A stretch of DNA of 63,663 nt, taken from positions 1 to 63,663 of the forward strand of contig CALGHA010000152.1 of assembly GCA_937915835.1 (NCBI GenBank), read 5' to 3'. This DNA is from an uncultured Fretibacterium sp. (GTDB lineage: Bacteria; Synergistota; Synergistia; Synergistales; Aminobacteriaceae). The stretch's first letter is position 1. Each line of letters starts with the position of its first letter. This document shows, piece after piece, positions 51,830-60,784 of this stretch. Below the pieces are notes generated by a model. It saw only the letters and a list, made by a program, of their open reading frames with translations, did not search any database and had not been told where the DNA came from. The translations under genes were made by a program, and so were the position numbers.

Positions 51830-52489
51830 ATGTCTTACGTTATTACGATTGATGGACCTGCCGGAGCTGGTAAAAGTTCAGTCGCCAAAATTCTAGCGAA
51901 AAAATTAGGAATAAATTACCTCGATACAGGTGCTATTTATCGCGCTATAGCTTTAATTTTGAATTCAGCTGAAATAAAATCCGATGATGAATTAAATATC
52001 AGAGAAGCATTAAACAACATCAAAATAGAATTACAGGACGGTAAAATTTTCGTGAACGATCTGGACGTAAGTAGCGAAATAAGAACGCCAGAAGCTGATA
52101 AATTAGCCTCCGAATATTCTGCCGTCCCCGCTGTCCGTGAAGCTTTATTAAATTTGCAGAGAGTTCAAATTTTTCACGGCTCTTTAATAGCTGAAGGCCG
52201 CGACGTTGGAAGCGTAGTTTTTCCTGATGCTGAATTAAAATTTTTTATTACAGCCAGTCCCGAAGCTAGAGCTAAAAGAAGATTCGAACAACGCAAACGC
52301 AAAGGCTTAAGCGCAAATTATAACGAAATTTTAAACGCAATTAACTCGCGAGACGATAACGACAGCCATCGCAGATTATCCCCGTTAAAAGTTCCAGAAA
52401 ATGCAATTTATATCGACACCTCCGAAATGTCTCAAGATCAAGTAATAAATAAAATTTTAAATATCGTTGCAAAAAAGGAATTGAATTAA
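51830..52489 (+). CDS. cmk: Cytidylate kinase
   Basis: A 219-residue CMP kinase. The P-loop is IDGPAGAGKSSVAKILAK. The family NMP-binding pattern is NYLDTGAIYRAIAL. The later segment LIAEGRDVGSVVFPDAELKFF is diagnostic, and the lid has RRFEQRKRKG and SRDDNDSHRRLSPL. It makes CDP/dCDP. It is first in a run cmk-plsC-yicC-gmk with gaps of 8-16 bases. No SD is seen before its start. Confidence 0.96.
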   Translation: MSYVITIDGPAGAGKSSVAKILAKKLGINYLDTGAIYRAIALILNSAEIKSDDELNIREALNNIKIELQDGKIFVNDLDVSSEIRTPEADKLASEYSAVPAVREALLNLQRVQIFHGSLIAEGRDVGSVVFPDAELKFFITASPEARAKRRFEQRKRKGLSANYNEILNAINSRDDNDSHRRLSPLKVPENAIYIDTSEMSQDQVINKILNIVAKKELN

Positions 52490-52497
52490 TTTTTATC

Positions 52498-53124
52498 ATG
52501 AAACAAAACCGCATATTTTATTTTATAGTCAAATATTTTTTTAAGATTTTATTAAAAATTTATAATCGCTGCTCTGTCGAATGGTTATATAATTTAAAGC
52601 CAGATGATCACGTCATAATTGCCTGCAATCACGTGAGCTATTTAGATCCGTTAATAGCCGGCTGCTTTTTCCCAAGACAGTTAAAATATTTGGCGAAGAT
52701 CGAATTATTTAAATTTTGGCCGTTTAAAATTGCAATTGAAGCATTAGGCGCAGTACCAGTCTCAAGAGAATCAGGAAATTCCGCAGCAGGAGCTTTAAAA
52801 GGATTTATGAAATTATACAGAGAAGGCAATGACGTTTTAATTTTTCCAGAAGGCGGAAGAAGTCCGGACGGAAAATTACAAGTTTTGGAAGCTGGTGTCG
52901 GATTAATTGCAGCTCACGAACATGCGCCAATTTTACCGGCGTTTATTCACGGAGCTTTTAAGGCCATGCCGACGGGAGCATTTTTTGTGAAGCCAGCAAA
53001 AATAAAAATTACTTTCGGAAAATTAATTAAATTGGATGAACAGGAATATTTAAAAAGAGATGCGCGGGAAATCATTATGAAAAAATTAAATGAAGCGTTT
53101 CAAGAACTAGAGGAGAGAAATTAA
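52498..53124 (+). CDS. plsC: 1-acyl-sn-glycerol-3-phosphate acyltransferase
   Basis: A 208-residue acyltransferase with the catalytic H-x4-D motif NHVSYLDP near residue 48 and the substrate motif FPEGGRSPDG. A hydrophobic N-terminus (FYFIVKYFFKILLKI) fits membrane association. It converts lysophosphatidate to phosphatidate in phospholipid synthesis. The cmk-plsC pairing is common in several bacterial phyla. No SD precedes the ATG, so translation may rely on coupling to cmk. Confidence 0.94.
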   Translation: MKQNRIFYFIVKYFFKILLKIYNRCSVEWLYNLKPDDHVIIACNHVSYLDPLIAGCFFPRQLKYLAKIELFKFWPFKIAIEALGAVPVSRESGNSAAGALKGFMKLYREGNDVLIFPEGGRSPDGKLQVLEAGVGLIAAHEHAPILPAFIHGAFKAMPTGAFFVKPAKIKITFGKLIKLDEQEYLKRDAREIIMKKLNEAFQELEERN

Positions 53125-53131
53125 TTTAAAA

Positions 53132-54016
53132 ATGTTTATTAGCATGACTGGTTTTGGCCGAGTCGTAAAAAATTTTGAGTGGGGTTCCGTCATGGCCGAA
53201 ATTTCTTCGGTTAATCATCGTTATCAGGATTTTTCAGTGAAGCTTCCGAGAGAGTTAACAATTTTAGAAAATAGATTATTGATTTCTATGCGAAAATTAA
53301 TAACTCGCGGTAAAGTCAAATTAAATATTGAAATTAATTTAAACTCCGGCACAAATATCCCGTTTGTAGACGAAAGAGCTTTTTTAAATTTTTATGATCA
53401 CGCCGAAAAAATTGCGCTGTTAAATAATTTGAGCATAAGTAGAGATATAAATAATTTTTTGATGGTTCCCGGAATTGTCAGCGAAAATAATTTAGCTCTT
53501 GAGATCGCGGAAGCTAATCCCGAAATTTTAGAGGAAATTTTACAAAACGTAATTAATGACATGCTCGACATGAAAAAATCTGAAGGCGAAAAAATTTATA
53601 ATTTAATTGCAAACGATTTAAATATATTCGAGAACATAATAAAAAATATTTCGCTACGTTGGGAAATTGCTAAAAATGAAGCGATCGAGAATTTACGCTC
53701 AAGAATTGAAAACGTTACGCAAAAATATAATTTGGAAATTGATGAAAACAGAATCGCTCAGGAAATTAGTTTAATGTCCGATAAATGGGATATTTCTGAA
53801 GAGTTATCCAGATCACTCGCTCACATCGAAAAATTTAAAATTATTATGGACGCTGAACAATCTTCAGGTAAAAAAATAGATTTCTTAATACAGGAAATGA
53901 ACCGCGAAATTAATACGATCGGATCAAAAGCAGCTGATGCAGAAATTAGATGGAACGTTGTCGAAGCTAAATCAACCCTCGAAAAAATACGCGAACAAAT
54001 TCAAAATATAGAATAA
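53132..54016 (+). CDS. YicC/YloC family endoribonuclease
   Basis: A 294-residue protein with the family N-terminus MTGFGRVV, the block ISSVNHRYQDFSVKLPRELT, and the C-terminal DUF1732 region HIEKFKIIMDA and GKKIDFLIQEMNREINTIGSKA. YicC-type proteins are single-strand RNA endonucleases with a hexameric clam-like form. Its place next to gmk is conserved in many bacteria. The start lacks an SD. AT-rich codons dominate. Confidence 0.94.
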   Translation: MFISMTGFGRVVKNFEWGSVMAEISSVNHRYQDFSVKLPRELTILENRLLISMRKLITRGKVKLNIEINLNSGTNIPFVDERAFLNFYDHAEKIALLNNLSISRDINNFLMVPGIVSENNLALEIAEANPEILEEILQNVINDMLDMKKSEGEKIYNLIANDLNIFENIIKNISLRWEIAKNEAIENLRSRIENVTQKYNLEIDENRIAQEISLMSDKWDISEELSRSLAHIEKFKIIMDAEQSSGKKIDFLIQEMNREINTIGSKAADAEIRWNVVEAKSTLEKIREQIQNIE

Positions 54017-54031
54017 AAATAAAATATTAAA

Positions 54032-54583
54032 ATGTCAAAATCAGGAAAATTATTTGTTATTTCAGGTCCAAGCGGTGCAGGTAAGGGATCATTATGGAAA
54101 ATCGCCGTGAAAGGTTTAGAGATGAAATATTCTGTGTCCTGCACAACCAGACAGCCAAGAGCCGGAGAATTAAACGGACGGGAATATAATTTTATGAGCC
54201 GCGAAGATTTTCAAAAAAATATTAATGCCGGTGAGTTTCTCGAATACGCTAACGTTCACGGAGAATTTTACGGAACTTTAAAGAGCGAAGTTTTAAATAT
54301 TTTAAATTCCGGTCATAATGTTTTACTTGAAATAGATGTACAAGGGGCTTTAAATGTTAAATCACAAATTCCAGAAGCAATTTTAATTTTTATCGCGCCT
54401 CCATCAATCGAGGAATTACGAAAAAGATTAACCGGACGTAACACGGAAAAACCGGAAATTATAGAATTAAGATTAAAAAACGCGTTACACGAAATGGATT
54501 TAAAAAATAAATATGATTTTGTGATCATTAACGATAATATTAATATTGCAGCTGAAAAATTGAGAAAAATATTTATTGATTGA
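54032..54583 (+). CDS. gmk: Guanylate kinase
   Basis: A 183-residue GMP kinase. The P-loop is ISGPSGAGKGSLWKI. GMP-binding residues lie in CTTRQPRAGELNGREYNFM and the segment EFLEYANVHGEFYGT. The conserved IDVQGALNVK and FIAPPSIEELRKRL complete the match. It makes GDP/dGDP. No rpoZ follows, as it does in many genomes; a small membrane protein gene takes that place. Confidence 0.96.
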   Translation: MSKSGKLFVISGPSGAGKGSLWKIAVKGLEMKYSVSCTTRQPRAGELNGREYNFMSREDFQKNINAGEFLEYANVHGEFYGTLKSEVLNILNSGHNVLLEIDVQGALNVKSQIPEAILIFIAPPSIEELRKRLTGRNTEKPEIIELRLKNALHEMDLKNKYDFVIINDNINIAAEKLRKIFID

Positions 54584-54600
54584 AGGAGAATATTAAATAA

Positions 54601-55059
54601 TTGGGATTTGAATGGGATAAAATTACGCGTTGGATATTATTTGCAGCTGGTTTAATTTCTGGAGCGATGGCAGGATATTTATTTTATATTGGCAAAAATT
54701 CGACGGGTGCCGCATATATGGCGATGACAGTCGGTTTTTTGTGTTTTGCAACTCGGACGGGGATTTTTAGGGCTGATAAACATAAAAATAATAATATCAA
54801 CGATGAAAATAAAAAATTTCGCGAAATTGCTTTAATGATCGCAGAAATATATATTTTAAGCTTAAAAAATATTGGCCGGACGATCCCTCCATCAAGTAAA
54901 GAACTTCAGGAAATTGAAGAGGATTTAAAAAATTTTATGCAGAATATGAACATAAACAATGACGAAACAGAAATAATATTAAACGAATTTGATAAATTAA
55001 AAAATCGTTCACGCTTGAGTGACGGCGGAAGAGCTTTTTTAAAGAATGCAAGACTATAA
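54601..55059 (+). CDS. Hypothetical membrane-anchored protein, 152 residues
   Basis: Not recognised. Two hydrophobic segments at about residues 10-28 (WILFAAGLISGAMAGYLFYI) and 34-52 are followed by a soluble helical part rich in Asn, Lys and Glu. The gene begins with TTG after GAAGGAGAA and precedes ftsH by 24 bases. A regulatory partner of FtsH or an envelope protein is possible from position alone, but nothing in the sequence shows this. It is AT-rich like its neighbours. Confidence 0.65.
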   Translation: MGFEWDKITRWILFAAGLISGAMAGYLFYIGKNSTGAAYMAMTVGFLCFATRTGIFRADKHKNNNINDENKKFREIALMIAEIYILSLKNIGRTIPPSSKELQEIEEDLKNFMQNMNINNDETEIILNEFDKLKNRSRLSDGGRAFLKNARL

Positions 55060-55083
55060 AAAGGAGAAAATATATTAATTTAA

Positions 55084-56985
55084 ATGGACAAGAAAAAATT
55101 TTCAGTTGGGTATTTTATAGCCGCCATAGTAATAATATGGTTGTTCGCTGAATATATTTATAAGCCTTACACGGAAAGTAAATCAGAAGTTCCGTACAGT
55201 GAATTTTTAGAGGATTTAAACGCGCAAAATGTTGAAAAGGTCGACATAACCGAATCACGAATAATTTTTAAATTAAAAGAAAATTCGAGCGCAGATATTA
55301 CAAAACCAGAACAACGGCCAGTAATAGGCGGAGTAATTTTTAATAACAGCTCAAAAATAAAAAAACCTGAAACCATTAAGAGCGCCGTGAGATTGCCCGA
55401 CCCGTTTTTAATTGAACGATTGATCAGCGGTGATATTGAATTTGGAGGGATCGCCCAGCGTAATAGCTTATTAGATATGTTAATGGGAATTTTTTTGCCG
55501 ATGCTTCCGCTTGTAATAATCTGGTACATAATTTTCAGGAATATGGGCGGAGGTGGCGGGATATTTTCATTTGGGAAGAGCAGAGCTAAAGAATTACAGG
55601 GCGAAATGACCGGAGTATTATTTAAAGATATTGGCGGAGTCGGTGAAGCAGAAATCGAATTGCGCGAGATAATAGACTTTTTGAAGGACCCTAAACGTTT
55701 TGATAAATTCGGCGCGAAATTGCCAAGAGGCGTTTTATTAGTTGGACCTCCCGGAACCGGAAAAACTTTGCTCGCAAAAGCTACAGCAGGGGAAGCGGGT
55801 GTGCCGTTCTTTTTTATGACTGGTTCGAGTTTCGTTGAAATGTTCGTTGGGGTCGGAGCCGCTCGCGTTCGTGATTTATTTGATCAAGCTAAGAAAAAAG
55901 CTCCGTGTATAATTTTTGTCGATGAAATTGATGCAATTGGACAGTCGCGAATGAGAAATTTTAATTCAAATTCTGAACAGGAAAATACTTTAAATCAATT
56001 ATTGGCCGAAATGGACGGGTTTGCAACAAATAACGGCGTTGTAATAATGGGAGCAACTAACAGGCCGGAAATTTTAGATCAGGCTTTATTACGTCCCGGA
56101 AGATTTGACAGACAAATACAGGTCGTTTTACCAACTGAAGAGGGGCGCGAAGAAATTTTAAAAATTCACACGAGAAATATTCCGCTTGATCCCGAAATTG
56201 ATTTAAAAAATATTGCGAAAGTTACGCCGGGATTTTCTGGGGCAGACCTCGCAAATATCGCAAATGAAGCTTCGTTATTGGCAGCTCGCCGCAACGCCGA
56301 AAAAGTAAACATGAACGATTTTGATCTCGCAATTGAAAGAGTTGTAGCAGGTTTACAAAGAAGAACACCATTAACGCCGGAAGTTCGTAAAAAAGTCGCG
56401 TACCATGAAACCGGCCATGCTTTAGTAGCTTGTTATTTACCCGGTTCCGATCCAGTTCATAAAGTCAGCATAATCCCGACAACTAAAGGCGCACTCGGTT
56501 ATACTATGCAAATGCCGACCGAAGATCAATATTTAATAAGTGAGAGCGATTTAAAAAATAAAATGGCTGTAATGTTGGGCGGACGTGCAGCGGAATTATT
56601 AATTTTTAACGAAGCTTCAACAGGTGCATCGAACGATCTCGAACGCGCTACGGATATAGCTCGGCGAATGGTTACAGAGTTTGGAATGTCCGAAAAATTA
56701 GGGCCGGTGCGTTACGCAAATTCTTCAATGATGTATTTACAGGGCGAAGCAGGAAACCGCGATGATTTAGGCGAGAGCACTTTCGGAATAATTGACGGCG
56801 AAATTAAAAGGCTTGTAACAGAAGCGCAAGAACATTCATTAAATATTTTGCGTGAACATGAAAAAGTTTTACACGAAGTCGCGAAAAGTTTACAGGAAAA
56901 AGAAGTTATCACGAGCGATGAAATTGAGGCGTTTGTGAAAAACGAAAATGATAATAATAATAATAATATTCAGGAGGGAAATTAA
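55084..56985 (+). CDS. ftsH: ATP-dependent zinc metalloprotease FtsH
   Basis: A 633-residue membrane protease. There are two N-terminal transmembrane helices (about 10-25 and 140-160) with a periplasmic loop between. The AAA domain has Walker A VGPPGTGKT, Walker B IIFVDEIDAIG and the second region of homology ATNRPEILDQALLRPGRFDR. The peptidase zinc site is HETGHALV (usually HEAGH), with Asp in the downstream ASNDLERAT. It degrades membrane and regulatory proteins. The C-terminus ends in an Asn tract coded by ATA/AAT repeats (56950-56970). SD AAAAGGAG. HIT follows. Confidence 0.96.
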   Translation: MDKKKFSVGYFIAAIVIIWLFAEYIYKPYTESKSEVPYSEFLEDLNAQNVEKVDITESRIIFKLKENSSADITKPEQRPVIGGVIFNNSSKIKKPETIKSAVRLPDPFLIERLISGDIEFGGIAQRNSLLDMLMGIFLPMLPLVIIWYIIFRNMGGGGGIFSFGKSRAKELQGEMTGVLFKDIGGVGEAEIELREIIDFLKDPKRFDKFGAKLPRGVLLVGPPGTGKTLLAKATAGEAGVPFFFMTGSSFVEMFVGVGAARVRDLFDQAKKKAPCIIFVDEIDAIGQSRMRNFNSNSEQENTLNQLLAEMDGFATNNGVVIMGATNRPEILDQALLRPGRFDRQIQVVLPTEEGREEILKIHTRNIPLDPEIDLKNIAKVTPGFSGADLANIANEASLLAARRNAEKVNMNDFDLAIERVVAGLQRRTPLTPEVRKKVAYHETGHALVACYLPGSDPVHKVSIIPTTKGALGYTMQMPTEDQYLISESDLKNKMAVMLGGRAAELLIFNEASTGASNDLERATDIARRMVTEFGMSEKLGPVRYANSSMMYLQGEAGNRDDLGESTFGIIDGEIKRLVTEAQEHSLNILREHEKVLHEVAKSLQEKEVITSDEIEAFVKNENDNNNNNIQEGN

Positions 56986-56990
56986 AAATT

Positions 56991-57410
56991 ATGAAAGATC
57001 AAAATTGCGGTTATTGTATGCGCGGTGAATTACTTGAAAAATTTGGGATTTACGTTTGTGATCTCAGCGTTAGCTCACTCGTTTTATTTAAGGAACAAAG
57101 CCATCCCGGACGCTGCATCGTTGCTTATAAAGATCATGTAAGCGAGATCGTAAATATTTCGGACGAAGAGAGAAATGCATTTTTTGCGGATGTTAACCGG
57201 GTTGCGAAAGCTCTTCACGCAATTTTCAAGCCCGATAAAATAAATTATGGTGCTTACGGTGATACCGGTTGCCATTTGCATATGCATTTAGTTCCGAAAT
57301 ATAAAGACGGATTCGAGTGGGGCGGAGTTTTTGAGATGAACCCGAATAAAAAATTTTTAACCGAACAGGAATATAAAAGCATAATCGAAAAGTTAAAGGC
57401 GAATTTGTAA
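56991..57410 (+). CDS. HIT family hydrolase
   Basis: A 139-residue histidine-triad protein. The active site is CHLHMHLVPKY (His-x-His-x-His), and the N-terminus has a CxxC (NCGYCMRG) that may bind zinc. The Lys/Asp-rich strand PGRCIVAYKDHVSEI matches the nucleotide-binding fold. HIT enzymes hydrolyse nucleoside phosphoramidates or dinucleoside polyphosphates. It lies five bases after ftsH with its own SD (CAGGAGGG). A terminator follows at 57452-57486. Confidence 0.93.
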   Translation: MKDQNCGYCMRGELLEKFGIYVCDLSVSSLVLFKEQSHPGRCIVAYKDHVSEIVNISDEERNAFFADVNRVAKALHAIFKPDKINYGAYGDTGCHLHMHLVPKYKDGFEWGGVFEMNPNKKFLTEQEYKSIIEKLKANL

Positions 57411-57451
57411 ATTATTGAATTATTGAATTATAAACACTTTTATTTTTTCAG

Positions 57452-57486
57452 CTCCTCGCAGGAAATTTTGTGCGGGGGTTTTTTTA
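57452..57486 (+). terminator. Terminator after the HIT gene (repeat copy A)
   Basis: CCTCGCA pairs with TGCGGGG around GGAAATTTTG and is followed by TTTTTTT. The sequence 57462-57493 recurs with three mismatches exactly 500 bases downstream. Confidence 0.85.
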
Positions 57487-57521
57487 TTATGCTGGGATTC
57501 AGATTTTAAATTTAATTTAAT

Positions 57522-57746
57522 TTAATTTTTTTTATGAACTGGACGCAAATTAAATTTTGTTATGATCTTCCTAACTTTTTTTATTTGGCTCGGGAGTTTT
57601 CTTTTTTTCGTTATCAATGTGCCGTCATCGTCCAATCTTCCAAGACATTTTTCTTTATGTTTAACTTTTCCGTTTTTGTCGCGGTAGCCTTGAATTTCAT
57701 AAAGATATGTTATATTATTTCTCAGGCGTTTTTTTAAGTAAGTCAA
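57522..57746 (-). pseudogene. N-terminal fragment of an IS1634/ISNCY-like transposase
   Basis: A 74-residue frame that begins with TTG after GGAGG and reads TYLKKRLRNNITYLYEIQGY, then RDKNGKVKHKEKCLGRLDDD. This resembles the N-terminal segment of large IS transposases with the pattern 'syrd.dGKvr.k...lGrld'. The frame ends without any DDE catalytic region, whereas full proteins are about 450-550 residues. It is flanked by near-identical copies of a terminator-like sequence 500 bases apart. It could also be a short stand-alone protein, but a transposon remnant is more likely. The rest of 57411-57967 holds terminators and AT-rich DNA only. Confidence 0.6.
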
Positions 57747-57839
57747 AATATTACGAGACCTCCTTTACAAATTTGCGAAATATAAAATAAAAATAAATAA
57801 AATTTTAATTATCGAAATTATACGGGGAAAAAAATATTT

Positions 57840-57863
57840 TTGCCACAACATTTGCCACAACAA
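57840..57863 (+). repeat. Tandem 12-base direct repeat
   Basis: TTGCCACAACA occurs twice with one T between, inside the AT-rich gap beside the transposase remnant. It may mark an insertion-sequence end or a regulatory site. Confidence 0.6.
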
Positions 57864-57952
57864 AAAAATTAATTTGTCACAGCGTTAAAGCAAATCCATA
57901 AAAAAAATTTTTTCGATAAAGTTACGAATTAAAAATATTTTTTGCTCATCTG

Positions 57953-57986
57953 CTCATCGCTGAAATTTTGTGCGGTGAGTTTTTTA
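57953..57986 (+). terminator. Terminator-like repeat copy B before the MATE gene
   Basis: CTCATCGC pairs with GCGGTGAG around TGAAATTTTGT and is followed by TTTTTT. It shares GAAATTTTGTGCGG and TTTTTTATTATGCT with copy A. Confidence 0.7.
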
Positions 57987-58039
57987 TTATGCTATTGTGT
58001 AAAATAAATTCTGAATTTTCAAGGAGGGGAAATTTACAA

Positions 58040-59410
58040 GTGCGATCAAAAAAAATTACTGTAAGCGACATGACAGAAGGGACAATCTGGAAACATTTAG
58101 TATATTTTGCATTGCCTTTATTCATCGGGAATATTTTTCAGCAATTATATAACACTGTCGACAGCGTAGTAGTCGGGAATTTTGTCGGCTCTGATGCTTT
58201 GGGCGCAGTCACTTCAACGATTCCGATCGTTATAACTTTAATAGGCTTGTTTATCGGCCTGACAATGGGAGCGAGCGTAATAATTTCGCAATTTTTCGGA
58301 GCAAAGGACATAAAAAATTTAAGAAAAGCAACTCACACCGCAGTATTATCGGCTGTAATATTATCGTTTATAATTGCTTTAATCGGATATTTTTCAACGC
58401 CTTTTTTATTGAGAATGATGAACACTCCTGAAAGCGTCATGAAAGAAGGAATTATATATTTACAAATTTTTTCTTTAGGGCTTCCCGGCTTAATGCTTTA
58501 TAACATGGGTTCAGCAATTTTAAGAGCGGTCGGAGATTCAAAGAGGCCGTTATATTTTTTAATATTGTCGTCAGTGTTAAATATAATTCTTGATTTATTA
58601 TTTGTAATATATTTTAAATCAGGAGTTGCAGGGGTAGCATATGCCACAATAATTTCGCAATTTGTTTCCGGCGCAATAATATTTTACATATTATTTAATT
58701 CTCATGAATGTCACAGCCTGAGTTTTTCAGAAATGAAAATACACGTAAAAATTTTAAAAAAAATAATCGCCGTCGGAATGCCTGCAGGTTTACAAATGGC
58801 TTTGACTTCGTTTTCAAATATTTTTGTCCAGGCTTATATAAATTCATATGGCGCAGCGAGTACGGCAGGCTGGGGAATATATGCGAGAGTTGATGCATTT
58901 GTAATTTTGCCAATTCAGAGCATGGCAATGGCAATAACTACATTTGTGGGACAAAACGCGGGAGCATCTAAACCCGAAAGAATTAAAAAAGGTTTGCGGG
59001 ATTGTATGATAATTTCAATAAGTATTTCGTTAATTATCGTTGGAATTTTATATATTTCTGCGCCGTTCATAGTAAGTTTATTTAATCGTGAAGCGCAAGT
59101 ATTATATTACGGCGTTTTATTTTTGAGATTAAATAGCATTTTCGACCCGTTTAACGTCACAAATCAAATTCACGCTGGAGCATTACGAGGGGTGGGCGAT
59201 GCAAAAACCCCGATGATTATAATGCTGTTTTCGTTCGTAATTTTTCGGCAAATATATTTATTTATAATTTCGAGGTTGACGAGTTCAATATATTTTATTG
59301 CGATTGGCTATCCGGTCGGGTGGATTTTGTGCAGTACTTTGATGCTGATTCATGTTAAGCTCAGCGGCTGGGAGAAAAAAATTTCAGTGTTGAAGTTGAA
59401 AAATAAATAA
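58040..59410 (+). CDS. MATE family multidrug/Na+ antiporter
   Basis: A 456-residue protein with about 12 hydrophobic helices. Family blocks include IWKHLVYFALPLFIGNIFQQ, LYNTVDSVVVGNFVGSDALG and the mirrored second half around GMPAGLQMALTSFSNIFVQA and ITTFVGQNAGA. It exports cationic drugs or metabolites in exchange for Na+ or H+. The GTG at 58040 is chosen because AAGGAGGGG precedes it; a longer frame from 57968 begins within the terminator. The next gene is 115 bases away, past a hairpin. Confidence 0.93.
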   Translation: MRSKKITVSDMTEGTIWKHLVYFALPLFIGNIFQQLYNTVDSVVVGNFVGSDALGAVTSTIPIVITLIGLFIGLTMGASVIISQFFGAKDIKNLRKATHTAVLSAVILSFIIALIGYFSTPFLLRMMNTPESVMKEGIIYLQIFSLGLPGLMLYNMGSAILRAVGDSKRPLYFLILSSVLNIILDLLFVIYFKSGVAGVAYATIISQFVSGAIIFYILFNSHECHSLSFSEMKIHVKILKKIIAVGMPAGLQMALTSFSNIFVQAYINSYGAASTAGWGIYARVDAFVILPIQSMAMAITTFVGQNAGASKPERIKKGLRDCMIISISISLIIVGILYISAPFIVSLFNREAQVLYYGVLFLRLNSIFDPFNVTNQIHAGALRGVGDAKTPMIIMLFSFVIFRQIYLFIISRLTSSIYFIAIGYPVGWILCSTLMLIHVKLSGWEKKISVLKLKNK

Positions 59411-59430
59411 TAATTTTATATATTTAATTC

Positions 59431-59472
59431 CTGTTTGTGAAAATAATTAAATAATTTTGCGAGCAGGATTTT
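59431..59472 (+). terminator. Terminator after the MATE gene
   Basis: CCTGTTTGTGAAAAT pairs with ATTTTGCGAGCAGG (two mismatches) around TAATTAAATA and is followed by ATTTTT. Confidence 0.65.
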
Positions 59473-59524
59473 TATAAAAATCAGTAATTCACACACTGAA
59501 AATTTTCATGAAGGGGCGTTAAAA

Positions 59525-60691
59525 TTGTCAGGTCAGGTCAGGTCAGGTCAGGTCAGGTCAGGTCAGGGGCATATATTGCTCGTTGCGTTATGCGGGAATT
59601 ATAATATAGGCAATAGGGTTCAGCATTACGCGTTACAGGAGGTAATAAAAAATTTAGGTTTCGAGGTTGATAATTTATTTCATTTTGATGAAATATATCC
59701 CAAAAAATTGACAGTTGCACAACGCGTAAAGAAAATAATTAAATATATGCTCGCATCTTTGGGAATAAAAAAATTTAAATTATCGCTGATCTCCGAGCGT
59801 AATTTTTTAGACAGAACAGAAATATTTAATGAGTTTAACGATAAATATATAAATAATAAAATCCCCGTTGATATTAATAAAATTATTAATTCCGATAGTG
59901 TGCAATATAATAATAATAATTATAATTTTGTTGTAACTGGCAGTGATCAGATTTGGAGTCCGCTTTATTCAGGTAAAAAAATGTTACAGTACTTTTTATT
60001 AGAATTTGTTGAGCCGAATAAGCGCGTAAATTATGCACCGAGCTTCGGAGTTACAAAAATTTCTGACGAAAGATATAACGAGTATAAAGAAGGCTTATCA
60101 GGTTTTAAAAAATTATCTTGTCGCGAGCAATCGGGATGCGATTTGATGAGGGAGCAATTTAATTTAAATTCTGAATTAGTGCTTGATCCTACGTTATTAT
60201 TAAACCCTGAACAGTGGCGCAAAATTTCACGTAAACCAAATTTTAAAATCCCTGAGAAATATATTTTAGTGTACTCGTTGGATAAATTGAGCGATCATTA
60301 TAAAAATTTGCTTGAAAAATTCGCAGCTGGACGAGAAATTATTAATATTCATGATCCGTCAGATCTGGAACATTTTTTAACAGGGCCTCAGGAATTTATA
60401 TATTTAATTGATCATGCGGATGGAATTTTCACGGATTCATTTCACGGCACGGCTTTCTCGATCAATTTCAATAAAAATTTTATTGTGCTAGGTAAAGAAA
60501 AAAATCATGGCCGTAATTTTATGTTTGACAGAATGAATACTATATTAACCCGTTTAAATTTGAGCGATCGGGCTGAAGCAGGTAAAAATTTCCCCCCGAA
60601 TGAAATAAATTATAATGACGTGAATCAAAAATTAAATTTAATGCGTGAAAGCTCGTTAAAATATTTGCGTGAATGTCTGAACGTAAAATAA
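59525..60691 (+). CDS. Polysaccharide pyruvyl transferase family protein with 5-base repeats at the 5' end (ON)
   Basis: A 388-residue protein. The first codons are TTG then eight TCAGG units, coding Ser-Gly-Gln-Val-Arg repeats. The family then begins with LLVALCGNYNIGNRVQHYAL and continues with VVTGSDQIWSP, VDLD-like ELVLDPTLLL and TDSFHGTAFS, all typical of polysaccharide pyruvyl transferases (PF04230). They add pyruvate ketal to a sugar of an exopolysaccharide or wall polymer. Since 5 is not a multiple of 3, any change of repeat number shifts the frame: a classical switch. The present copy number is in frame. SD AAGGGGC is at 59512-59518. Confidence 0.87.
   Translation: MSGQVRSGQVRSGQGHILLVALCGNYNIGNRVQHYALQEVIKNLGFEVDNLFHFDEIYPKKLTVAQRVKKIIKYMLASLGIKKFKLSLISERNFLDRTEIFNEFNDKYINNKIPVDINKIINSDSVQYNNNNYNFVVTGSDQIWSPLYSGKKMLQYFLLEFVEPNKRVNYAPSFGVTKISDERYNEYKEGLSGFKKLSCREQSGCDLMREQFNLNSELVLDPTLLLNPEQWRKISRKPNFKIPEKYILVYSLDKLSDHYKNLLEKFAAGREIINIHDPSDLEHFLTGPQEFIYLIDHADGIFTDSFHGTAFSINFNKNFIVLGKEKNHGRNFMFDRMNTILTRLNLSDRAEAGKNFPPNEINYNDVNQKLNLMRESSLKYLRECLNVK
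59528..59567 (+). repeat. Eight copies of TCAGG within the first codons of the pyruvyltransferase gene
   Basis: A perfect 40-base pentanucleotide array, followed by GGCATATA. It starts one codon after the TTG start, so gain or loss of a unit would abolish translation of the remaining frame. Confidence 0.97.
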
Positions 60692-60702
60692 AAATAAAAA
60701 AA

Positions 60703-60770
60703 AATTTCCCGGACGTTCATAAATAAATAAAAATAATAAATAAATTTGAAGCATCCGGGATCCTTTTATT
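60703..60770. terminator. Terminator between convergent pyruvyltransferase and PqqD-like genes
   Basis: TCCCGGACGTTC and GAAGCATCCGGGA pair across an AT-rich loop, followed by TCCTTTTATTTTTTT. It could work on both strands. Confidence 0.7.
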
Positions 60771-60784
60771 TTTTTAATATTCTC

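Noticed and set aside
56950..56972. ATA/AAT repeats in ftsH as a switch
   Set aside because: Unit length is three, so the frame stays open; it only varies the number of Asn at the C-terminus.
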